Below, one piece after another: positions 55,644-64,000 of a DNA stretch of 64,000 bases. The stretch's first letter is position 1. Every line of letters begins with the position of its first letter. Source of the DNA: Serpula lacrymans var. lacrymans S7.9 (taxonomy: Eukaryota > Basidiomycota > Agaricomycetes > Boletales > Serpulaceae); the NCBI RefSeq assembly GCF_000218685.1, contig NW_006763292.1, forward strand, positions 2,118,897 to 2,182,896. Reading direction: 5' to 3'. Under the pieces are notes generated by a model. The model had not been told where the DNA came from. It did not search any database and was given only the letters and a program-made list of their open reading frames with translations. The translations under genes and the position numbers were made by a program.

Positions 55644-57763
55644 ATGGCTTCCTCTTGGTTATTCAAGTCTCTGCTTGCGTCGTCAGCAATGAGCTCTGTT
55701 TCTCTTGCTTCTATACCGGATGTCACGTTCAGAGGCCGTGCTTCTATTCCAAAGATTTCCGCATCCAAAGGTCCTGTCTATGATCGCAATGGAACCTTGT
55801 TGCCGGCTTTAGACACCGTGTACTACTTTAATCAACTGATTGATCACAACAACCCAGGCTTGGGGACATTCCAACAGCGATATTGGACGACCTGGCAGTT
55901 CTACAAGTCGGGGGGTCCTATCGTTTTGATGACTCCCGGCGAAGCCAATGCAGAAGGTATCGTAGTCCCTTTCATTCGATCTGATCTTTGAACTTACGTC
56001 CTTTGCGCAACAGATTATACGGGTTACTTGACCACCGGTGCTATCAACGGTCTCATTGCCCAGCAAGAGAACGGTGCGACAGTCCTTCTTGAACATCGGT
56101 TTTTTGGCTTCTCCAATCCTCGTGACAATCTGGCGTCAGAAAGCCTCGAACTTCTGACTATTCAGCAGGCCATCGATGATTTGGCCTACTTTGCAGAGAA
56201 CGTAGATTTCCTCATACCAGGTGGTGACCAGGTCAAACCTCATCAAGCGCCTTGGGTCTTAATCGGTGGCAGCTATAGTGGTACGAAGTCTTTTTCCTGG
56301 GATGATCAATCTTTCATTCGTTCATGTCTGTGTGTTTAGGTGCGTTGACGAGTTGGACAATGGTCAAGTCAGTGTATAAAATTACAGTGCGAACATTCAC
56401 GCTCACCTGTTCAACCCTTTCTAGTAAGCCGGGTGTATTCTGGGCAGGGTACTCTTCGTCAGGAGTCGTTGAGGCTATCACGTAATGTCGTACCATTCTC
56501 TGGCTCCTATAGATACTGACCACAACGTTGGTCAGTGATTTTTACGACTACTTCACACCAATTCGCAAGTACATGCCCGCCGGCTGCGCAGCGGATGTCG
56601 AAGCTGTAATCGCTTACCTTGACGAGAGTGACGCGCATGGCAATGCTACTGCATTGAATGACCTTAAATCTGCATTTGGTTTAACTGGCCTCTCGCACAT
56701 AGATGACTTTGCGTCTGCATGTACGTTCGCGATTGTGGTGGCTCAGCATGTCTCTGCTAAGCGTCATGACTAACGTCTTTGTAGTGCGCACCAACTTGTT
56801 TGACTGGCAGAAGTATCAGCCAAGTAAAGAGATACAGCATGGGGCGTTGTTCTCCCAATTCTGTGATGCTCTTGAAAACGTTACTGGCGTTGTCGCGGGT
56901 CCATCGGGCAGGGGACTTGACCATGCTATCATTGCATGGGGCGCATTCTGGAAAAATACCTACTACAAGTCTAGTGAGTGATTCATTTAATACCTTGACA
57001 ATAATCAAGTATTGAGATATAACCAGTATGCGGACAGGAGAACGCTGAGTGAGTCATGTTCTTTCTTTGCATACACGTTCGCTTACCACTTTGGCAAAGT
57101 GACTGTCTGGGGAGTCATGACCCCACCTTTGGTTACTACAGTGACACAAGCGTCAATAACGCTGACCGTTCATGGCTATGGATTGTGTGAGTATACGAAA
57201 TCACGACTTTTGGAGCAAGGCTGACCAATTCCCTCGCAGCTGTAACCAGGTTGGTTTCTATCAGGTAGGCCCTCCTGAAGGTCAGCCTGCTATCGTGAGC
57301 CGTATTCTTCAGCCCACATACGCCGAAGTGAGTCTTGCCTATAAAGAAAATTTATCATTGCTAACACAGCTTGGGGCAGAGAGAATGCGTGAATTATTTC
57401 CCTCAAGCGTTCAGTGCACCCCGTCCGCCCACCACTCAGGAGACTAATGCAAAGTACGGTGGATGGAACCTAACAGTCGACAGGCTCTTCTCTGCCAATG
57501 GCCTTCGTATGTTATTTCCCCCGATTTAAGCAACCAATATCGTGAATTGTATTTTCCCAGTTGACCCTTGGCGAGGAGCCACTATGTCTGCAGATGGCGT
57601 GAACAAGCCGACTAATGTGGATTTACAGCCGGTCTACGAGAGTAATGGATTCCACTGTTCAGATCTCGTCACTGAGTATGGTAGCATAGACCCTACTATT
57701 GCGAAGGTGCAAGCTGCTGGCCTGTCGTATATGAAGACTTGGCTCTCGGAGTGGAAAGCGTAA
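55644..57763 (+). CDS. Secreted S28 family serine peptidase, copy 2
   Basis: This is a paralogue of the gene at 47666. The start ATG 55644 opens MASSWLFKSLLASSAMSS, a signal peptide. The same exon pattern follows: YFNQLIDHNNPGLGTFQQR, MTPGEANAE joined to DYTGYL, EHRFFGFSNPRDNL, the nucleophile motif GGSYSG, WAGYSSSGVVEAIT, DFYDYFTPIRKYMPAGC and WGAFWKNTYYKSS. Also seen are SWLWIVC joined to CNQVGFYQVGPPEGQP, CVNYFPQAFSAPRP (copy 1: CVNYFPEVFSAPRP), DPWRGATMSADGVNKP and FHCSDL, ending SEWKA at the stop 57761-57763. All three catalytic residues are kept. The two genes are alike over exons and introns, so the duplication is moderately recent. Expected product: extracellular prolyl peptidase of about 550 residues. 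Confidence 0.87.
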
Positions 57764-58533
57764 AGCTCGTAAGGGTGTTTTGAAATGGTATTGGGGTGTT
57801 GAGATGCTGCGACCGAAGATGTTTCTTGACGGTAGTGTACTGTACACATGGGAACGATAGTTGACGCAGAAGTGAATAAATTTTGCGTTGTGGAAAACCA
57901 CGGGGCGCACAGCATCGAGGGAAAAGTCAGAAGAGTGATCCCCGATCGTGATTCTTAGCAGCCCCATGTTTACCCCATCTTACCCCATTTGTGTGTTAAA
58001 CGGTCGTCCACACGCCAAAGAAGTGCGAGAGAATGGTCATAAGTGTACGGTTCCGCATGTCTCCAGGTATTGCCAAGAAAAATGGTATTTTGAGTAGATG
58101 TTATATCACTTTTTCTTCGATCATGATCAAGTCCATCGAATGGGGAATCATGATGAAAAACCGTTGCGGGCGTTGATTGGAATTTGTTTGCGGTGTTTGC
58201 AGTCCCAGACGTGATAATGAGAAGCCATTGACACTGACCAAGGTAGCAAGACTAGTGCTATTTTAAATAAGAGAGACCTGATGAGACACATTTGAAACCA
58301 CAGTGAAATACGAACATTTTAGTATGTTTTACGATCGCATCAAAGCCGTTATGGCGGGGAAGGTATGATTACCATATATGGCAGTGGGTTTCTTGGCTTG
58401 ATGGTCCGAATACGAACCTTCCGATATTTTTGCAGGGTCCATGTTCGCTTTCAGTGGACTCATAAGAGAACGTTTTTGAAATGTAGGCTTTTTCTCTCCA
58501 AGCTCTGACGTGAGCTTTTGTGAGTTGGTCAGG
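57764..58533. other. Intergenic
   Basis: This is the 3' flank of S28 copy 2 and the promoter of the GH3 gene. Frames on the minus strand (57634-57967, 58329-58850) are shadows of neighbouring exons or of the Ser/Thr-rich region. Confidence 0.4.
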
Positions 58534-61500
58534 ATGGTCTCGGGAAAGCTGCTGTCGTTACTTTGCATTCTGCCTTTTGTACTCGGGGCACCCAATGCTC
58601 TCGCACCGTCGAGCTCTGCAACGCCCACCACGGTCACCGTTCCTCCGAGCTCGCTTTCGTCAAAGCCAAAGGAGTCGAGCACGGCGACGAGCACATCTTT
58701 GACCGCGACCTCGTCGTCTGTCTCGTCGTCGACGCCATCCTCTGCATCGACCTCAACCTCAACGCTCCTTTCATCACTTTCGTTGCCTCTTACATCGCTC
58801 CTGCCATCGCTCCTTCCGCCTCTTTCACCCACCTCGTCCTCAGCAAGCACAACTCATGTAGCCACAGAGCCTGGTGTATCGACCCTTCCAATCTCTCACT
58901 ATCCTTTCACTCCTTATCCTACGCCCACTTTGGCACCAAACCCTCCCAGTTTCCCCTCAACTGATCCTCTTCACCCACCTGAAGTTAGCAGCGATCCCAC
59001 CCTGATCCCTGATTTCGCGCCTGCTTGGGCAGCAGCATACTCCAAGGCTAAGCAACACGTTAGTATCTCCGCTGTCGATTTGTTATTCGCCTCTTTTGCT
59101 TCTGTGCTTTATTCTTTAATTGGCGGCCATCAAGTAGATTCTTTTTTCGAGGGATGAGCGAGACAGGAAGCTCATTTTTATGCGCATACACCCTGAGACG
59201 AGATATACTAGGAAATGAGCTGGTTCTTGTACTAGCAGTCTACTGATCGCACTACCTTTTCTTCTCGCTCGAATTGCGCGAGTGATTCTGGATTACGCTG
59301 ACAATTTATTGTAGCTTGCAGATTATACTCTCGAGGAGAAAGTCAACATCACCACAGGTGTTGGTTGGGGCAATGGTCTCTGTGTCGGTAACATTCCCGC
59401 CAACAAAAACTTCCCAGGTTTATGCCTTGAGGTATTATTCTTTCGTTTTGGTAATTTCATGTACAAAACTGACTTGCCCAAAGGATTCGCCTCTTGCTGT
59501 CCGTTTCGCCGATTTTGTGACGGCCTTCCCAGCTGGCATCACCACTGCTTCTACGTGCGTATTTTGCATATTGAAATATGTGATACCATTCCTTATGCCC
59601 CTTTTGATAGATGGAACCGTGCCCTCATTCGTGCTCGCGGCTTGGCTTTGGGCAGCGAGCACAAGGGCAAGGGTGTCAATGTCGCCCTTGGCCCCATGAT
59701 GAACATGGGCCGTATTGCCCAGGGTGGTCGTAACTGGGAAGGTTTCGGTGCTGATCCTTTCTTGACGGGCGAGGCAGCCTATGAGACCATCCTTGGTATG
59801 CAGAATGGCGGAGTCCAGGCCTGCGCGAAGCATTTCATCAACAAGTAAGTTTCTGTTGCATCCCATCAGAAGCGCATACCCTCATCGCCCTCCCGTCAAC
59901 AGCGAGCAGGAGCACATGCGCACACAGGATTCTGCCAATGTAGACGATAGGACCCAACATGAGATATATGCGCATCCTTTCCTGCGCAGTGTCATGGCAG
60001 GTGTATCTTCCGTCATGTGCAGCTACAGTGAGTTCAGATTGAACCCCGTTTCTCGCAAGGGATAGTATTGAACCGAGTACGCAGACTTGATCAATGATAC
60101 ATACGCCTGCAACAATGATAAAATGATCAATGATATCCTGAAACGGGAATATGGCTTCCAAGGATATGTCATGTCCGATTGGCAAGCCACTATGGCCACC
60201 CTTTCTGCCGTTGCTGGGCTGGACATGACCATGCCTGGCGATATCACGTTCGATTCTGGAGACTCCTACTTTGGCGGTAACCTCACCGCCTTCGTCCAAA
60301 ACGGCACCATCTCACAAGCACGAGTTGACGATATGGCCACACGCATCATCGCCGGATGGTACTATCTCCACCAAGAATCTGACTACCCCGAAGTCAGTTT
60401 CAACGCGTTCAACACTCTGGATGAGGCGACGAACAAGCATGTTAACGTTCAGTCGGACCACTACAAGATTGTCCGCGAGATCGGCGCTGCTGGAAGCGTG
60501 TTGCTGAAGAATGAGCGTGGCGCTTTGCCTCTCAACAAGCCTAGGAACCTCATACTCGTCGGAAGTGATGCAGGTCCTGGAATATCCGGCCCCAACGAGT
60601 TCTCCGATCAGGGTGGATCAGACAGATTCCTTGCTATGGGCTGGGGATCTGGGTAAGTTTTAGGGGCATTTGATTTTTGAGCTTCCTTAACCGGAATTCC
60701 GTTGTTCAGAACTGGTTTATTCCCGTATTTGATCACTCCTTACGAGGCTATACAGGAACGTGCTCGCCAGGACGGAAGCAGTATTTTCTGGGACTTTGAT
60801 GACTGGAACACTGCCAATGCCCAAACTCTTGTGACTGGCCAGAGTGCTGCCATCGTTTTCATTAATTCTGACTCTGGTGAAGACTACATCACCGTTGACG
60901 GCAATGAGGGCGACAGGTTTGTGCTGTTGTTCTAGCCTTTGCCATGCCTCTGCTCATTTGTTTCAATCCTCGACAGGAAGAACTTGACGGCTTGGCACAA
61001 TGGTGATAACTTGATCCAGGCTGTTGCTTCCAACAACAACAACACGATCGTCGTCGTCAACAGTGTCGGTCCTCTCATCATCGAGCCTTGGATTGAACAC
61101 CCCAACGTCACTGCCGTAAGCATCGTACTAATACACTATGTTCTACTCAGGCCTGACACTGCTTTGTAGGTCGTCTGGGCAAGTATCGGTGGTCAGGAAG
61201 GTGGTAACGCTATCGCAGATGTGTTGTATGGTGCCTACAACCCATCTGGCAGACTTCCGTATACGATTGCCAAGAGCCCTGCCGACTACCCTGCTCAGCT
61301 CATCACAGGAGGCTCTGGTAGTGACATTCTGGCCATCAATTATACTGAAGGGTAGGTGAACTATTCAGCTATATGCTGTCTCTAGGATTAATTGAGACTT
61401 GTTGGGTTCAGACTGTTCATCGATTACCGCCACTTTGATGCGGTAAGTGTGTTTTCTCCTGCACTACAAAGAAAAGACCACGGACTCAAGGGCGTTCTTG

Positions 61501-62120
61501 TTAACTCAGGCCAATATTGAACCTCGCTTCGAGTTCGGCTTCGGTCTGAGCTACACGACGTTCGAGTACTCTCAGGTCGATATCTCGGCTATCTCGTCCT
61601 CAGATCACCCGCAACAGAGCTTGATACAAGCTTGGGAGAACGGCGATGCTACCCCTATCGCAGAAGGTTCTTCAACAGCGCTCTGGTAAGTAGTATAGTA
61701 GTATTACGTTTATTGCCATGATTCCTTACTCATCCTCGCATCCAGGCTTCACGAGCCCGCCTTCAAGGTGACTTTCCACGTCAAAAACACCGGTTCACTC
61801 TCCGGCACCGAAGTGAGTGCAAATACCGATTCGTGATTCCTGACTATATCGTGACAATGACAAAACCCCTTTCCCAGATCCCTCAGCTGTACATTCACCA
61901 CCCAGCAAGCGCCGCTGAGCCTCCTTCCGTGCTGAAGGGCTTCACCAACGTGAAGGTTTCCCCTGGCCAGACTGAGCATGTTTCGATCACGCTTTCCCGC
62001 TACGATCTCTCGATCTGGGACGTTGTTGCGCAGGGGTGGCGTAAGCCCAGTGGTGAGATTACGTTCTCAGTTGGTGCGAGCAGCCGCGATTTCAAGCTCA
62101 ATGGTACCATTCCTACTTGA
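58534..62120 (+). CDS. GH3 family beta-glucosidase, secreted
   Basis: This is a secreted glycoside hydrolase of family 3, hydrolysing beta-glucosides such as cellobiose. The start ATG 58534 opens a signal peptide (MVSGKLLSLLCILPFVLGAP). A Ser/Thr/Pro-rich stretch of about 120 residues follows, ending near PDFAPAWAAAYSKAK. The GH3 N domain then begins: YTLEEKVNITTGVGWGNG, ALGPMMNMGRIAQGGRNWEG, GVQACAKHFI. The nucleophile region is GFQGYVMSDWQATM. The C domain has REIGAAGSVLLKNERGALPL and IGGQEGGNAIADVLYG, then FGFGLSYTTFEYS. The fibronectin-III-like end has TEIPQLYIHHP and SVLKGFTNVKVSPGQTEHVS. Stop at 62118-62120. About ten exons. The long Ser/Thr-rich N-terminus is unusual because no CBM1 precedes it. 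Confidence 0.92.
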
Positions 62121-62472
62121 TTGATCCACTGTCATTTCATTCTTTGTCAGATATCTCTGATCATTTCTTGTATTGTCTGTTGAAAATTATTGTGGGGCAT
62201 ATATTTCTTGTGGTGAATATTGTTTTTAATAATCATGTACCTGCGCTACACGTAGACCACCTAGTGAATGAAAGTATACAATCCGAAAGACACCAGTTGG
62301 CCAAACCATCCAGCAAACGATACATTGTTTTTGAAGTACAGAGATACTACTGCAAGGTTCCGTTCGAGACCCTACAGGAAATACAATAATACACCAATAC
62401 CAAACACATTAACTGCCAACCACACGTGCTACTTATACAGGAGGCGAAACAAGAGGTGTGATGAGAAAAGAA
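62121..62472. other. Intergenic, convergent 3' ends
   Basis: This lies between the convergent GH3 and RAD6 genes. AATACAATAATACACC (about 62380) may serve for polyadenylation. No gene. Confidence 0.4.
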
Positions 62473-63102
62473 TCACTGCGCGACCCCATCGCCATCGCCG
62501 GACGCTCCATCAACCGCCATCTTCTGCTTTTCCTCCGGATCTAACCAACTATCCTCCACAGTAGCCTTGACGCGCCTGACATACTCCTTCATATTTTCTC
62601 TGTACAGCTGTGCGGCCTCTGCGTTTGCAGGGCTGTTTGGGTTTGGATCGTGTAGGAGAGACTGTATGGAGGTGAGGATGGCGGCGACGTCGTAGGTGGG
62701 AGACCACCGGTTCTGGAGGATGTCCAGACAGAGTTCGCCATTGGCGTATACGTTTGGATGGAACATGCGGGAGAGGAACTTGACGGTGGGTGGCTTGTTA
62801 GGGTAGGACTCGTCGAATGTGAGGAGGAGCTTGAAGGTGCCGTCTTCGAAGGGGGTGTCGGCTGCAGAGTAGTATGCTGAGCCTGACGCGATCAAGCATG
62901 AAGCATAGAGAGGCTTACCTGGGCCGAAGATGACGGCGTTCCAGACCATGATGTTGTCTGGGCATGGGCTCCCTGATATACCGCCTGGCGGGTCTGTGGA
63001 GAGGCGTTTGAAGTCGCGGATGAGACGTCTTCTGCAGTTTGTAGACTAGATGATGACTTGAATACATTATGCGTGCATATGGTTTCATTTTATACGCACC
63101 AT
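62473..63102 (-). CDS. RAD6: Ubiquitin-conjugating enzyme RAD6/UBC2
   Basis: This E2 enzyme monoubiquitylates histone H2B with Bre1 and PCNA with Rad18, and serves the N-end rule with Ubr1. The first exon is a single ATG codon (63100-63102); splicing continues [18 protein letters not shown] and [14 protein letters not shown], joined to [20 protein letters not shown]. The core reads [20 protein letters not shown], then [20 protein letters not shown] with the catalytic cysteine. The end reads [20 protein letters not shown]. The tail after [11 protein letters not shown] is short and mildly acidic; the long poly-acidic tail of yeast RAD6 is absent. Stop at 62473-62475. Three or four exons. The neighbour at 63379 is divergent. 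Confidence 0.93.
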
Positions 63103-63378
63103 GGTGATTATTATTTTGAGATGAAGCTGGCTCTTGTGGTGGGGTGAAGGTAAGAAAGTGGTAGAAGGATACGCGTAGAAGTGAATGAGAAGTGGCCACA
63201 GCGATTGCACCCAAAGACCTGTAATCAGGAGGATTAGTAAGCAAAACCAGGATATCTACTCCGCGGCGGTGTGTGCCACCGGAAGAAGCCGACGACCCAT
63301 TGAGTATAATAAACAGAGCACTGGACTGGCTGTTGTCTGTTACTAGCAACGCTCCGTAGTTCTCTATTCCTTACCACC
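63103..63378. promoter_or_regulatory. Divergent promoter between RAD6 and SEC9-like genes
   Basis: This 276-base gap must hold both promoters. AGTATAATAAAC at 63303 is a possible TATA for the SEC9-like gene. Confidence 0.35.
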
Positions 63379-64000
63379 ATGTTCTTCAAACGCAAAGACC
63401 AGAACTTGATACCTCCAGTGTCCCAGCCATCGTTGGCCCCGTCAAGCACTCGTGGAACAAGCCAGCGGAGCGTGTCGCCTCTACCCAGCTATCGCTCAAA
63501 CGCCTCCACTTACGTCCCAAGCAGAGATGGCGACCCTTACAACAAAATGACCAGCAGAAGTAACTCTGCTGGTGCCAATGTAAACGACGACTATCACCCA
63601 CCTCCCAGATATAACCCAGAAGACGCTCAGCTGCAGAAGAATCGCAACGAGCTCTTTGCCGGATACAACCCCGAGAAAAGCGGTGGTTCAGGTCGCTTCT
63701 TTGATGGCCCCCCTGCAGGAAGAGAACCTCCGCCAGGAGAGGAGAATGATGAGGATGTGGAAGGTATTCGTCAGCAGACGAGGTACTTGAAGCAAGAAAG
63801 TGTTAATTCTACACGGAATGCTCTCCGTCTTGCTCGTGAGGCTGAGGAGACAGCCCGCGGTACCTTGACGAGACTTGGCGATCAATCTGGTACGTGTGAC
63901 TTTTTTCCTTTTTCATAAAAGGGTGTGATTGTCGCTAATCCGTGTTATTTATTTCAGAAAAACTGGCCAATACTGAACGTCACCTTGACGTAGCAAAGGG
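63379..64000 (+). CDS. SEC9: SEC9/SNAP-25-type t-SNARE, 5' part
   Basis: This is a plasma-membrane Qbc SNARE needed for fusion of secretory vesicles. The ATG 63379 opens MFFKRKDQNLIPPV, followed by a Ser/Pro/Asn-rich N-terminal extension of about 110 residues (SYRSNASTYVPSRDGDPYNK, YNPEDAQLQKNRNELFAGY). The first SNARE helix starts at about residue 129: EGIRQQTRYLKQESVNSTRN, then RLAREAEETARGTLTRLGDQ. After an intron (donor at 63892) it continues EKLANTERHLDVAK to the window end. The second SNARE helix lies beyond the window. The layout fits fungal Sec9 rather than animal SNAP-25, because of the long N-terminal extension and absence of a cysteine palmitoylation cluster so far. Confidence 0.88.

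Noticed and set aside
58329..58850. 173-codon acidic minus frame
   Set aside because: It is the complement of the Ser/Thr-rich leader of the GH3 gene; Asp/Glu/Val-rich composition is a shadow effect.
1..64000. CRISPR array, tRNA, rRNA, origin or bacterial operon features
   Set aside because: No spaced direct repeats, no cloverleaf-like sequence with GGTTCGAATCC-type arm, and the gene structures are eukaryotic.

Overview
The window is nuclear DNA from a filamentous basidiomycete, most likely an agaricomycete. The genes carry many short introns of about 45-70 bases with GT...AG ends. Several families are typical of that group: DUF6534 membrane proteins, a LISK-like TKL kinase with a C1 domain, S28 peptidases, and a Plavaka (KDZ superfamily) transposase. 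No tRNA, rRNA or CRISPR array was seen. One assembly gap (404 N) lies at 21507-21910. Coordinates of spliced genes are outer limits; exons were worked out by eye.

Region 1 (1-18.6 kb) is gene-dense host sequence: a possible small gene (554-900), a TKL kinase with a C-terminal C1 domain (-), an NCS1 nucleobase-type permease (+), a complete DUF6534 protein (-), a Dabb-domain protein (-), an N-terminally truncated DUF6534 copy (+), a short-chain dehydrogenase (-), an Opi3-type phospholipid N-methyltransferase (+), a PAP2-type lipid phosphatase (-) that converges on it, and an F-box protein (+).

Region 2 (18.6-32.0 kb) is a nest of retroelements. A full-length Ty3/gypsy chromovirus on the minus strand (18645-28241, 325-bp LTRs, TSD TGATA) has been hit by a related solo LTR (TSD TGTGT), a solo LTR of a second family (TSD GAAGG) and a 1.8-kb TG...CA element (TSD CCGA). 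A second, inverted copy of the 1.8-kb element and two more second-family LTRs follow. The chromovirus reading frame is broken by stops that all look like C-to-T changes.

Region 3 (about 32.77-40.95 kb) appears to be one DNA transposon of about 8.2 kb with imperfect inverted ends. It carries a spliced, apparently open Plavaka transposase, a divergently transcribed protein, and a further spliced hypothetical gene.

Region 4 (41.2-64 kb) is mostly host genes: a UBE2S-like E2 (-), a conserved-looking hypothetical gene (-), a COQ8/ABC1 atypical kinase (+), two tandem S28 secreted peptidases (+), a GH3 beta-glucosidase (+), a RAD6/UBC2 E2 (-) and the 5' part of a SEC9/SNAP-25 t-SNARE (+) running off the end. 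Between the two S28 copies lie a decayed RecQ-like helicase, a solo LTR and a 1.4-kb inverted-repeat element.

Functional links visible here are modest. Opi3 and the PAP2 phosphatase are neighbours in phospholipid metabolism. Two ubiquitin-conjugating enzymes with cell-cycle/DNA-repair and chromatin roles are present. The secreted S28 peptidases and the GH3 glucosidase fit a saprotroph or plant-associated lifestyle.
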